Positions 45,592-54,955 of a DNA stretch of 64,000 nt are shown piece by piece. Origin of the DNA: Terriglobia bacterium (GTDB lineage Bacteria; Acidobacteriota; Terriglobia; Bryobacterales; Bryobacteraceae). Position 1 is the first letter of the stretch; each line of letters starts with the position of its first letter. The notes below the pieces were generated by a model. The model was not told where the DNA came from and did not search any database. It worked only from the letters and a program-made list of their open reading frames with translations. The stretch is from the NCBI GenBank assembly GCA_020073345.1, contig JAIQFI010000031.1:1-64000 (forward strand), given 5' to 3'. A program made the translations under genes and the position numbers.

Positions 45592-47698
45592 CATTATCTC
45601 ATGGAGATTACACTGGAGTTTGGCGTCCAACCGGGAAGCTTTGGAGCGCGCCGCCACCCGGTGGGGCGTCGAGCTCGAATACACCGACACCTGGGGACGG
45701 GCCCACGCGGCCTCGGATGAAACTCTGCACGGAGTTCTGGTAGCCCTGGGCGTGCCCGTGGGCGGAGAACCGGAGTTGGAACACGCCGGCGCGGAGCGTG
45801 ATCTGGCGCGATGGTCGCGCGCGTTCGATCCCGCGGTGGTGCTATTTGAAGACTCCGACGCGATGCCGCTGCGCATTCCCGCTGCGCGCGCGGGCGCTTC
45901 GGTGAAGCTCGAGTTCCGCTGGGAGAACGGCGAAATCGAGCACCACTGGTTCTGGCTGCCGGAGCTGCGGGACCTGGAAAAGGTCTCGATCGCCGGGCGG
46001 GAGTTCATTTCGAAGCGCGTTCCGCTGCCGGCACTGCGGCTCGGATATCACGATCTGCGCGTGTACTGGATGAAAGAGCCGGAGCAGGAGGCCTTCGAAG
46101 ACGCAAGGTTTATCGTGTGCCCGCGGCGGGCGCGGGAGGTCGAGGGGCGTCTGGCCGGTGTGGCCCTCAGTCTCTATGGCGTACGGTCGGCGCGCAACTG
46201 GGGTTGCGGCGACTTCACTGATCTGGGTGCGATGGTCGACACGTTGGCTCCCGCAGGTGCGGCGTTCGTCGCACTGAATCCTCTGCACGCGATTCCCAAC
46301 CGGCAGCCGTATAACACCAGTCCCTATTTGCCGCTGTGCTCGCTGTATCGCAATTTCCTTTATCTCGATGTCGAGCGCGTGCCGGGCTTTCTGCCAGAGG
46401 ATGCGCCCCAGCAGGAGATCGCAGTGCTGCGCGCGGCGGAGTTCGTGGAATACGAGCGCGTCGCAGAGATCAAGCTGCGAGCGCTGCGCCGGGCTTTCGG
46501 ACGGTTTGAAGAGTCGGGTCATACCGGCAGCTTCGAGGAATTCGCGGGCATCGAGGGCGGCCTGCTGCACGATTTCGCGGTGTTCTGCGCGCTCGATGTG
46601 GAGATCCACCGCAGGAATCCAGAGGTGTGGTTGTGGAAGGACTGGCCGCCGGAGTATCAGGATCCCCGATCCCCCGCCGTGGCGGAATTCGCCCAACAAC
46701 ATCGCGACGATGTCCGGTTTTACAAGTTTTTGCAATGGCAGGTGGACCAGCAGTTAGCCGAGGCCCAGGATCACGCCATCGCGCGGGGAATGAAGATCGG
46801 GTTGTATCACGATCTGGCGCTGGCGACGGACCGTTTCGGCGCGGACTTGTGGATGAACCATCGTTTCTACGCAAGCGGGGCCCGCGTGGGCGCGCCTCCG
46901 GATGAGCTGGCTCCCAGCGGCCAGGATTGGGGATTTCCGCCGCCCAACCGCGAAGCGCATCGCGAGAACGGCTATGAACTGTTCGCGCAATCGATCCGCA
47001 AGAACGCGCGGCACGGCGGTGCGCTGCGCATCGATCACGTGATGCGCTTTTTCCGTTTGTTTTGGATTCCCGATGGACTCACGGCAGCGCAGGGCGTATA
47101 CGTGAAGGACTACGCGGACGACCTTCTCGGCATCCTGGCGCTCGAGAGCGTGCGCGGGGGATTCATCGTTATTGGCGAAGATCTGGGGACCGTGGAATGG
47201 TCGGTGCGGCACAAGCTGGCGGCGATGGGCATCCTGGGGTACCGGCTGCTGTGGTTCGAAAAGAATCCTGACGGAAGCTTTCGACCGCCGCAGGAGTATC
47301 CGGCGCAGGCGGCGGTCTCGACCACCACGCACGATCTGCCCACGATCGCCGGATTCGTCGAAGGGCGCGACATCGAAGCGCGCCGGGCCGCGGGCCTGGT
47401 GGACCAGGCTGGTTATGAGACCCAATGGGCCGCCCGGCGCGACGAGCTCGGCCGGCTGGAAGATGTACTGCGCCGGGCCGGATTCTCAGGCGATCCCTTG
47501 GGATTCGTCCTGGCGACGCCGTGCGCGTTGTCCATCGTTAACCAGGAAGATCTGACCGGAGAGACCCAACAGCAGAACCTGCCTGCGAGCACCTGGCAGC
47601 ATCCCAACTGGCGGCGGAAGATGCGAGTTACGGTGGAAGAGTTGGGCCCGATCGCCGAGGACCTGCGGCGAAAGCTGGAGCGGGCGGGGCGGTTGTAA
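45572..47698 (+). CDS. malQ: 4-alpha-glucanotransferase (start uncertain; TTG at 45620 possible)
   Basis: [65 protein letters not shown]. Confidence 0.93.
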   Translation: MGSSTNIIISWRLHWSLASNREALERAATRWGVELEYTDTWGRAHAASDETLHGVLVALGVPVGGEPELEHAGAERDLARWSRAFDPAVVLFEDSDAMPLRIPAARAGASVKLEFRWENGEIEHHWFWLPELRDLEKVSIAGREFISKRVPLPALRLGYHDLRVYWMKEPEQEAFEDARFIVCPRRAREVEGRLAGVALSLYGVRSARNWGCGDFTDLGAMVDTLAPAGAAFVALNPLHAIPNRQPYNTSPYLPLCSLYRNFLYLDVERVPGFLPEDAPQQEIAVLRAAEFVEYERVAEIKLRALRRAFGRFEESGHTGSFEEFAGIEGGLLHDFAVFCALDVEIHRRNPEVWLWKDWPPEYQDPRSPAVAEFAQQHRDDVRFYKFLQWQVDQQLAEAQDHAIARGMKIGLYHDLALATDRFGADLWMNHRFYASGARVGAPPDELAPSGQDWGFPPPNREAHRENGYELFAQSIRKNARHGGALRIDHVMRFFRLFWIPDGLTAAQGVYVKDYADDLLGILALESVRGGFIVIGEDLGTVEWSVRHKLAAMGILGYRLLWFEKNPDGSFRPPQEYPAQAAVSTTTHDLPTIAGFVEGRDIEARRAAGLVDQAGYETQWAARRDELGRLEDVLRRAGFSGDPLGFVLATPCALSIVNQEDLTGETQQQNLPASTWQHPNWRRKMRVTVEELGPIAEDLRRKLERAGRL

Positions 47699-47729
47699 GA
47701 GTGTGTTGCATGTGTGTTACGCTGGTTTC

Positions 47730-47978
47730 GTGGCGTCTTCCACCACCAGCATTCGCATCCCAGACGACCTCAAGCTCAGCTTGGAGAGCACGGCTCGCCG
47801 CATGAGCAAGGGAAAGAACTGGATCATCAAGCAGGCGCTCGCGGAATACCTCCAGCGGCACAATATGGACTTGCTGCGGGCGGAAGCGCGGCGGCAGTCG
47901 ATCGCGGCCAGCAAAAAGAAGTGGAAGGACTCGAAACTCTGGGAAGAGGCCGCCGCCGAGGTCTGGGATGCCGACTGA
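47730..47978 (+). CDS. CopG/RHH-type antitoxin
   Basis: TTSIRIPDDLKLSLESTARRMSKGKNWIIKQALAEYLQRH; overlaps the following MazF-like ORF; GTG start (VASSTTS). Confidence 0.82.
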   Translation: MASSTTSIRIPDDLKLSLESTARRMSKGKNWIIKQALAEYLQRHNMDLLRAEARRQSIAASKKKWKDSKLWEEAAAEVWDAD

Positions 47979-48324
47979 CCTCGGCTTTCGCCGGGGTGAT
48001 CTGGTGATCGCGGTATTTGGCCGGGATCATGGGAAGCCACGTCCAGGGGTTGTCGTTCAATCTGACCTTTTTAACGAGTCACATGCCAGTGCTGTGCTCT
48101 GCCCCATCTCGTCGGACCTGACCGGCTTTGCTGTCTTCCGGGTGAAATTACTTGCTTCTAAGGCGAGCGGGCTTCGTAAGGATTCCGAGGTGATGGTGGA
48201 CAAGATGGCTACCGTTGATCGAGACCGGATCCGGCAGCGAATTGGACGATTATCCCCGGCGCAGATGAGTCAGGTGGATACAGCGCTTCAAATCTGGCTA
48301 GACCTGCCTGTGACGGTCGGCTAA
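47968..48324 (+). CDS. MazF/PemK-like toxin
   Basis: FRRGDLVIAVFGRDHGKPRPGVVVQSDLFNE...ICPISSDLTG-like, SEVMVDKMATVDRDRIRQRIGRLS. Confidence 0.88.
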   Translation: MPTDLGFRRGDLVIAVFGRDHGKPRPGVVVQSDLFNESHASAVLCPISSDLTGFAVFRVKLLASKASGLRKDSEVMVDKMATVDRDRIRQRIGRLSPAQMSQVDTALQIWLDLPVTVG

Positions 48325-48332
48325 ACCCGCGA

Positions 48333-49460
48333 CTACATGAAGTAGTCTTTGACCTTGTCCAGGATGCTCTTCTCTTCCGGCTCATTCTCGGCCGGGAGCA
48401 TGTCGCGCAGCTCTTCGAGCAGACGGCGCTGGTCGCGGGTCAGCTTTTGCGGGACCTTCACCGCCACGTGCACGTACAGATCGCCGCGCGCGCTGGAGTT
48501 GAGGTGCGGGACGCCCAGCCCCTTCAGTTTCACCCGTGAGCCAGCCTGAGATCCCTCCGGCACTTTCACGTTCTGTAGACCGTCGAAGGTCAGAACATCG
48601 ACCGAGCATCCGAGAGCGGCCTGCGCCACATTCACCGGAACCGTACAGTGCAGGTCAGACTCATGCCGCTCGAAGATCGGGTGCTCGGCGACCTTCAAAA
48701 CTACAAATAAATCTCCAGGGGGTCCGCCGTTGCCTCCGGGCTGGCCTTCCTGCGACAGGCGAAGCTGCGTGCCGTTGTCCACACCGGCGGGAATATTGAC
48801 CTTGAGCTTGCGCTCGCGGCGCAGGTAGGCCTGGCCTTTGCACTCCTTGCACGGACGGCGGATGATCTGGCCGCGCCCGCTGCAAGTGGAACACGTGCGG
48901 CGCACGGAAAGAAACGCCTGCTGATAGATCACTTCACCGCGGCCGTGGCAGGTGGGGCAGGTCACCACGCCGTCTTCGGGCTCGGCGCCTTTACCCTTAC
49001 AGCGCCCGCACTCTTCCATGCGCGGGACCTGAATGTCCACGGCCAAGCCGCGCATCGAATCCTCGAAGCTGATCTCCAGGTCGTAGCGGAGGTCTTCGCC
49101 GCGCTGCGGACGGGATCGGCGCTGCTGGCGCGATCCGGCGTTGAACACATCGCCGAAGCCGAACATCTCGTTCAGAATGTCGCTCAGATCGGGGAATCCG
49201 CCGGCATCGAAGCCTCCACCGGCGGCGGTGGGGACGCCCTGGTGCCCGAAGCGGTCATAGGCCGCGCGTTTCTGCGGATCGCTCAGGACGCTGTAGGCCT
49301 CGGCGGCTTCCTTGAACTTTTCCTCGGCGTGCTTGTCGCCTGGATTGCGGTCGGGGTGATGCGCCAAGGCGAGCTTGCGGTACGCCCCCTTGAGCGCCTG
49401 ATCGTCGCAGTCCCGGACTACACCGAGGACTTCATAATAGTCTCTTTTCGCCACGCTCAC
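48333..49460 (-). CDS. dnaJ: Chaperone DnaJ
   Basis: J domain with HPD, four CxxCxGxG-type zinc repeats. Confidence 0.97.
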   Translation of the reverse strand: MSVAKRDYYEVLGVVRDCDDQALKGAYRKLALAHHPDRNPGDKHAEEKFKEAAEAYSVLSDPQKRAAYDRFGHQGVPTAAGGGFDAGGFPDLSDILNEMFGFGDVFNAGSRQQRRSRPQRGEDLRYDLEISFEDSMRGLAVDIQVPRMEECGRCKGKGAEPEDGVVTCPTCHGRGEVIYQQAFLSVRRTCSTCSGRGQIIRRPCKECKGQAYLRRERKLKVNIPAGVDNGTQLRLSQEGQPGGNGGPPGDLFVVLKVAEHPIFERHESDLHCTVPVNVAQAALGCSVDVLTFDGLQNVKVPEGSQAGSRVKLKGLGVPHLNSSARGDLYVHVAVKVPQKLTRDQRRLLEELRDMLPAENEPEEKSILDKVKDYFM

Positions 49461-49463
49461 GGA

Positions 49464-50027
49464 TTAATCTCGCTTCGGCTCGACGGCGACTTTGACCATC
49501 GCCGGACGCAGAAGGCGACCCTTGAAATTATAGCCACGCTGGAATTCGGCAAGCACGGTATGGTCGGGTGCGTCCCCGGTCTCCACCATTTCGACGGCGT
49601 GGTGGATGTGCGGATCAAACGGCTCTCCCTGAGCAATAATCGGCTCCAGGCCGAGTTTCTTGAGGGCGTCGAACAGGCGCTGGCGGATCAGATCGAGCCC
49701 CTGGGCGTAAGTCTTGTCCGCGGTCTCAGTCTGCAAGGCCCGTTCGAAGTCGTCGATGATGGGCAGCAGCGTGCGGACGGCCTCCATGCTGGCGTACTCG
49801 CTCAGCTCCAGGCGGTCCTTGTCGACCCGCTTGCGGAAGTTCTGGAACTCGGCCTGGAAGCGCAAAAAGCGGTCCTGCAACTCGGAATTCTCTGCGGCCA
49901 GGCGGTCCCGCTCGGTGGTGATCGCCTCGAGTGCGGCGGGTGGATCGACTGCGGCCTGGTCGAGGTTTCCTTCAGGATTGCTGCCCAATGTGTCTTCCAA
50001 TGGATCGATGACCGGTTTCCTGCTCAC
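49464..50027 (-). CDS. grpE: Nucleotide exchange factor GrpE
   Basis: QNFRKRVDKDRLELSEYASMEAVRTLLPIIDDFERAL, FDPHIHHAVEMVETGDAPDHTVLAEFQRGYNFKGRLLRPAMVKVA. Confidence 0.96.
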   Translation of the reverse strand: MSRKPVIDPLEDTLGSNPEGNLDQAAVDPPAALEAITTERDRLAAENSELQDRFLRFQAEFQNFRKRVDKDRLELSEYASMEAVRTLLPIIDDFERALQTETADKTYAQGLDLIRQRLFDALKKLGLEPIIAQGEPFDPHIHHAVEMVETGDAPDHTVLAEFQRGYNFKGRLLRPAMVKVAVEPKRD

Positions 50028-50053
50028 AACTCTAGATTAGCAGGCACCTGTTC

Positions 50054-51076
50054 TCAGCCGAAGAACGCCTGCCCGACGTGCTGTACGGTGGAGATCACCC
50101 GCGGGTAATTCATGCGCATGGGTCCGAGCACGGCGATGACTGCTGATAGCCCGTCCTCCAGGCGCACCGGAAGTCCGATCAGCGAGAGCTCGCGCATGGA
50201 GGGATGAATGCCCCCCAGCCCGACATGCACGCCCACTTCGCCGGCGGGATTTTCCAGGAACCGGTCGAGAAGCTCCAGGACGCGTTTCTTTTCCTCCAGC
50301 GCCCGGAACAGCTCGCGCGTTTTCTCCTTGGTGAGATGCAGGTCCAAGACCACCAGATTGCTCGCGCCGTCCATGCTCACTTCCGGTGTCAGGCCGATAT
50401 CGAGCAGGCCCTTGGAATACAGCACGGTGAGCTTCTGGAGCACCGCGTCATAGGTCGCTTCCGCGCGCGCCAGCCGCCCGGCCAGCTCGCGGCGGACGTT
50501 TTCGAGCGACCAGCCGGCGAAGTTACGGTTGATGTAGTTGCGGATGGAGGCGAGCTCGTCGGAGGTGACCGATTCCTCGAGCGTCACCACGCGGTTACTT
50601 ACCTGGCGATCGCGCGTGACCACAACCATCAGTACCCGGCGTTCCGGGAGCGCGATCAGCTCCACTTGATCCAGAGCCGGATTGGGGCGGGGGATCGCCG
50701 CCGCAATGCCGACGCCGCTGGTCAGCTCGGTCAGCGTGCGCGACGTATATTCGATGCGCTGCTCCATCGTCTCGAGCAGTCCGAATTGTCCGCGCAGCCG
50801 TTCGATTTCCGCCACCACCAGCTTGCGCATGCCCAGCGACTGGACATAACTGCGGAAGGCCTTTTCGGTCGGTACTCTTCCGGCCGAGGTATGGGGTTGC
50901 ATCAGATAGCCTTCTTCGTCCAGGTCCGCCATGACGTTCCGGATGGAGGCTGCACTCAATCCGTCGCGGCGGCGGCGGGCGATGGAGCGTGAGGCTACCG
51001 GCTCGCCGGTGGCAATATAGGTCCCGACGATCTCATGCAGAACTTCGAGGCTCCGTGGCGTCATAACCCCGCTCAA
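50054..51076 (-). CDS. hrcA: Heat-inducible transcription repressor HrcA
   Basis: VGTYIATGEPVASRSIARRRRDGLSAASIRNVMADLDEEGYLMQPHTSAGRVPTEKAFRSYV. Confidence 0.96.
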   Translation of the reverse strand: MSGVMTPRSLEVLHEIVGTYIATGEPVASRSIARRRRDGLSAASIRNVMADLDEEGYLMQPHTSAGRVPTEKAFRSYVQSLGMRKLVVAEIERLRGQFGLLETMEQRIEYTSRTLTELTSGVGIAAAIPRPNPALDQVELIALPERRVLMVVVTRDRQVSNRVVTLEESVTSDELASIRNYINRNFAGWSLENVRRELAGRLARAEATYDAVLQKLTVLYSKGLLDIGLTPEVSMDGASNLVVLDLHLTKEKTRELFRALEEKKRVLELLDRFLENPAGEVGVHVGLGGIHPSMRELSLIGLPVRLEDGLSAVIAVLGPMRMNYPRVISTVQHVGQAFFG

Positions 51077-51155
51077 ATAAAGGCGTTCAGAATAAAGCGT
51101 TTACCGGAAGGCGAGCTCCCGCCGGTTCCTTGATGCTCCCGTCTTCCATTATTGC

Positions 51156-52508
51156 ATGGAACTTGTCACATGGAACTTTCTGGCGGGAGAGCTAAAGCTT
51201 TACACCTATCGCGCCGATGGCTACCCGATAGGCATGAGCGGATTCCTCAAGACCTGGCAGTGGACCTGGGCTCGCGCGCCGCAAAAACGTGACGCGTGGG
51301 GGCTCGACAGGAACTGGCATCGCTCCGAGGCTGCCCGGCACATGAAGTCGGGGAATCTCGCCGACGCGGAGCGACATCTGACGCTGGCCGTGAGAGATGC
51401 GGACGACCGGGGAATCGCACCTGCGCAGAGAGTCGAGTTGCGGCTGGAACTGGCCGAGCTTCAGCGCACCTTGGCGGCGCCGCCCGGAGTGGCCGATGGA
51501 ACGGCTCAACTCGATCTGGCGAAGCTGCAGGATGCCGAGAATACCCTGCGCGAGGGCATCATCGTGTGTACGCAGGCCTCCGACTCCAGGCTGTTCCTGC
51601 GCTCGCTGGACGCCCTGGCGGAGATTTTTTACCTGGTGGAAGACTACCAGGCCTTGGAAGGCATTGCCGCGGACGCCATCCGGCTGGGAGCCTCGATTGC
51701 GAACGAGGATCCGCAGCGCAAGGAAGACCGGCTGCAGCGGCTGGCCATGGCCCAGGACAAAAATGGCCGCTTCCCGGATGCCCTGAAGACCTTCGAACTG
51801 GCCATTTCCCTGCGCGAGAAACGGTATGGGCCAGGCCACTTGGAAACCGGGAACCTGCTGGCGGAAGTTGGCCGGATCTGCCGGGGGCGAGGGATCCATG
51901 ATCAGGCCCAAGCCTACCTGAAGCGGGCACTCCGCATTCATGAAACCCAGTGTGGGGCGGATTCCGCCGAGGCGCTGGGCGATGTGCAGCAACTGGCGGG
52001 CTCGCTCGAGGACACAGGCGACCTGGATGGAGCCGCGGCCCAATACGAGCGGGCGTTGGGACTAAAGCTGAGACAACTGGGATGCGAGAACATCGACGAG
52101 GTTGCCGAGATGCAATATAGCCTCGCCTGCCTGCATGTAGCCTGGGGCAATTATTCGCGGGCCCGGGAACTTCTGTCTGAGTGCATCGGGACCTTCAAGC
52201 GGACGGGAGGCCCCCGCGTGGCAGTGGCGTATGAATCGCTGGCGCACGTGGAGGAGCGGGAGGGGCGCTTGTCCTTCGCATTGGACGAGTTGGAGAAAGC
52301 CACCAAAGTCTGGGAAAAATGCAATCCCCCGCAGCTGGAGGAATTGGCCCGGAATCTGGACCTTAGAGCGGATTTATCCGAACATCTGCGTCTGCGCGTT
52401 GAGGCGAATCACTTGCGAAAACGAGCCCGGCACGCATCCGCGACTGCCGAGGATCAGGCAACCGGGGGCCAGACCGAGGCAGAACGGGAATCCTCCCAAT
52501 CTGCTTAG
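51156..52508 (+). CDS. TPR-repeat protein
   Basis: 450 aa; multiple helical repeats with Kinesin-light-chain-like TPR spacing. Confidence 0.8.
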   Translation: MELVTWNFLAGELKLYTYRADGYPIGMSGFLKTWQWTWARAPQKRDAWGLDRNWHRSEAARHMKSGNLADAERHLTLAVRDADDRGIAPAQRVELRLELAELQRTLAAPPGVADGTAQLDLAKLQDAENTLREGIIVCTQASDSRLFLRSLDALAEIFYLVEDYQALEGIAADAIRLGASIANEDPQRKEDRLQRLAMAQDKNGRFPDALKTFELAISLREKRYGPGHLETGNLLAEVGRICRGRGIHDQAQAYLKRALRIHETQCGADSAEALGDVQQLAGSLEDTGDLDGAAAQYERALGLKLRQLGCENIDEVAEMQYSLACLHVAWGNYSRARELLSECIGTFKRTGGPRVAVAYESLAHVEEREGRLSFALDELEKATKVWEKCNPPQLEELARNLDLRADLSEHLRLRVEANHLRKRARHASATAEDQATGGQTEAERESSQSA

Positions 52509-52524
52509 TTTGTCGGCTTAGTCT

Positions 52525-53010
52525 TCACTTGATTTCGGGGCTGGTGGGCGTAGCAGGTTCCTGCCCCCAGTTGTTGCGGATCACCAGGGTTTGATCGGAG
52601 TAGAAAGTCCGGCGGCCTGAGTTCCCAAACGAGTCCGGCACGGCGGTAATCGCATACCCGGTGGGCGTCGCCGAAAGCGAGTACGTATAGCCGTTCTTCT
52701 TGCCGTCGGCCAGGACTTTGGGGAGGATGTTGGCCGCTTCGGGCCCGTCCGCCCCGCTTACCGGGGGGCCAAGCTGAGTCAGATTTGCCGCGAATTTACC
52801 GAACTGGGAATAGTACTGCGTCTGGGCTGAGTGGATGCTGCCGATTTCGCGGATCACGGCCATTTCCCGGGCCCCTTGCATCTGCGTGTTCATCTTGGGA
52901 ACGGCGATCGCCAGGATGACGAGAATGATGGAGATCACGATCAGAAGCTCGATGAGGGTAAAGCCACGAGTTTTGAAGCGGGGGCGGCGAATAGTTCCCA
53001 TACCTGACAT
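52525..53010 (-). CDS. Type II secretion/type IV pilin-like prepilin (GspG-like)
   Basis: RGFTLIELLIVISIILVILAIAVPKM class III signal. Confidence 0.9.
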   Translation of the reverse strand: MSGMGTIRRPRFKTRGFTLIELLIVISIILVILAIAVPKMNTQMQGAREMAVIREIGSIHSAQTQYYSQFGKFAANLTQLGPPVSGADGPEAANILPKVLADGKKNGYTYSLSATPTGYAITAVPDSFGNSGRRTFYSDQTLVIRNNWGQEPATPTSPEIK

Positions 53011-53066
53011 TTTAGACGCGTTTTCAGCCGGTGGCGTGCAGAACCAAAGTCGGTTAGTGAATCCGG

Positions 53067-53450
53067 CTAATGAATACGCAATGACGCCCGGTCCAGGGCC
53101 TGCTCGCGGGTCACGAGTTCGTCGAAGATCGACAAGACTTGCTTGCGGTACAGGTAAGTGCGCTGCAGTTTCTGCCGCACCGCCTGCTCGTTGCGGTGGC
53201 GAAACATCAGCTTGTTCAAAAGCTTGACAGGTACGTCGATATCGCGGCGCAGGGTTTCGGCGGAGTGCCCGCGCAGAAATAGCCCGTAAAATAGGGCCGC
53301 CTCCCGCTGAGGCGCGAGGGGATCGAATTCTTCCAGTCCCGCTGCCACCGGCATAAAGACAGAATTATAATCTCGGAGCAGGCTCTCCGCAAGACCCCAA
53401 AGGTCCCGCGGCGGGCCTTTTGAGACACTATTTGAGGCGCTTTCTGACAC
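53067..53450 (-). CDS. Hypothetical protein
   Basis: 127 aa; helical, basic C-terminus. Confidence 0.5.
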   Translation of the reverse strand: MSESASNSVSKGPPRDLWGLAESLLRDYNSVFMPVAAGLEEFDPLAPQREAALFYGLFLRGHSAETLRRDIDVPVKLLNKLMFRHRNEQAVRQKLQRTYLYRKQVLSIFDELVTREQALDRASLRIH

Positions 53451-53462
53451 AGGGCTGTGCCA

Positions 53463-53666
53463 CTATTTCACGCTGGGTGCGCGATTTGGCCCTTCCTGAT
53501 GGGCTTTCGGTGAAGACGAAACCATCTCCAGGAACAAGGAAACGATCAGCAATCCGGCGATCACGGCTCCGATTAACATAGCGACCCCATTTCTGCCAGC
53601 TACTTTCTCTGGTTTTCTCTTAGCACGCTGCTCTCCATAGTGCTGATCCTGGCGAGAACGTTTCAA
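53463..53666 (-). CDS. Small single-TM protein
   Basis: 67 aa; GVAMLIGAVIAGLLIVSLFLEMV. Confidence 0.45.
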   Translation of the reverse strand: MKRSRQDQHYGEQRAKRKPEKVAGRNGVAMLIGAVIAGLLIVSLFLEMVSSSPKAHQEGPNRAPSVK

Positions 53667-53763
53667 TCTGAATACACGACATCAGATGCTCATGGATGTT
53701 CGCGCGATGCGAAAGAAAGCCGGCTCAGGGGGCGATCTCGCACCGAGCTACACTGGAATCTAA

Positions 53764-54246
53764 ATGTCGAAACAATACCCCAGTGCTCCCCCGCTAGCCA
53801 TTGATGGCAACAAGAAGTACACGGCCACCTTCAACACTTCGCGCGGCGAGATCGTCTGCGAGCTGTTCGCCAAAGACGCGCCCTTGACCGTGAATAATTT
53901 CGTTTTCCTGGCCCGGGATAAGTTCTATGACGGCACGAAGTTCCACCGCGTGATTGCGAACTTCATGATCCAGGGCGGCGATCCGACGGCAACCGGCTCG
54001 GGCGGGCCAGGGTACCGTTTTGCGGACGAATGCAAGGGGAATCCCAACAAGCACAATGTCGGGACCCTCTCCATGGCCAACGCCGGGCCCAATACCAACG
54101 GAAGCCAGTTCTTCATCACCCACGTGGCAACTCCCCACCTGGACGGGAAGCACACCGTCTTCGGAAAAGTAACCAAGGGTCAGGACGTCGTCGACGCGGT
54201 GCGGCAGGGCGATACCCTCACCAGTGTTGCGATTACCGAAGCTTAA
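53764..54246 (+). CDS. ppiB: Cyclophilin-type peptidyl-prolyl isomerase
   Basis: FHRVIANFMIQGGDPTATGSGGPGY, MANAGPNTNGSQFFITHVATPHLDGKHTVFGKV. Confidence 0.96.
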   Translation: MSKQYPSAPPLAIDGNKKYTATFNTSRGEIVCELFAKDAPLTVNNFVFLARDKFYDGTKFHRVIANFMIQGGDPTATGSGGPGYRFADECKGNPNKHNVGTLSMANAGPNTNGSQFFITHVATPHLDGKHTVFGKVTKGQDVVDAVRQGDTLTSVAITEA

Positions 54247-54258
54247 TTTTCTACTCAT

Positions 54259-54951
54259 ATGAGAATCCTGGCGGTCGGCGCGCATCCCGACGACGTCGAA
54301 TTTGGCTGTGCGCCCATTTTGATCCAGGAGGTTCAGAGCGGGCACGAAGCGCGTATCCTGGTGACCTCGAAAGGCGAAGCTTCCAGTGCCGGAACCCCGG
54401 AGGATCGGGTGCAGGAAGCCCGGGACGCCGCCCGGATCATTGGTGCCGCGATCCAGTTCGTGGAATTGGGCGGAGACTGCCATATCGAGCAAAACCCGGC
54501 CAACGCGATGACGATTGCCCGGGAGATTCGCCGCTTCAAACCGGATGTAGTCCTGGCACCGCATCCGGGGGAGAACCAGCATCCGGATCATGCTGCCGTA
54601 GGGAAAATCGTGCGGGACGCCGCCCGGCTGGCTCGCTATGGCGGTTTGCGGGATCTGGAAGAGCTTCCTCCGCATCCAATTACGAGCTTGTATTACTACA
54701 CCATCACCCAGGTCTTTATCGATCCGCCCGAGCTGGTGGTGGATGTCAGCGCCGCGCGGGAGGCGTGGGAATCGGCAATTCAGTGCCACCAGAGCCAGAT
54801 GCGGACCCGCAACTACCTGGATCTGGTGATGTCGCGGGCGCGGACGCTGGGAGCGGCGGTCGGCGTGGAGTATGCGGCGGGGTTGTGGCTAAATGACCCG
54901 ATTCGGCTGGCGTCGCTGGCGGACATTCCACTGTCGTCGAGGTGTTTCTAG
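54259..54951 (+). CDS. bshB1: PIG-L deacetylase, BshB1-like (bacillithiol biosynthesis)
   Basis: LAVGAHPDDVEFGCAP, HPDHAAVG; adjacent to bshA. Confidence 0.9.
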   Translation: MRILAVGAHPDDVEFGCAPILIQEVQSGHEARILVTSKGEASSAGTPEDRVQEARDAARIIGAAIQFVELGGDCHIEQNPANAMTIAREIRRFKPDVVLAPHPGENQHPDHAAVGKIVRDAARLARYGGLRDLEELPPHPITSLYYYTITQVFIDPPELVVDVSAAREAWESAIQCHQSQMRTRNYLDLVMSRARTLGAAVGVEYAAGLWLNDPIRLASLADIPLSSRCF

Positions 54952-54955
54952 GGCC

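Noticed and set aside
48945-50108. 387 aa plus-strand ORF antisense to dnaJ/grpE
   Set aside because: Shadow frame.
51077-51155. CIRCE operator upstream of hrcA
   Set aside because: No TTAGCACTC/GAGTGCTAA inverted repeat found by reading the region.
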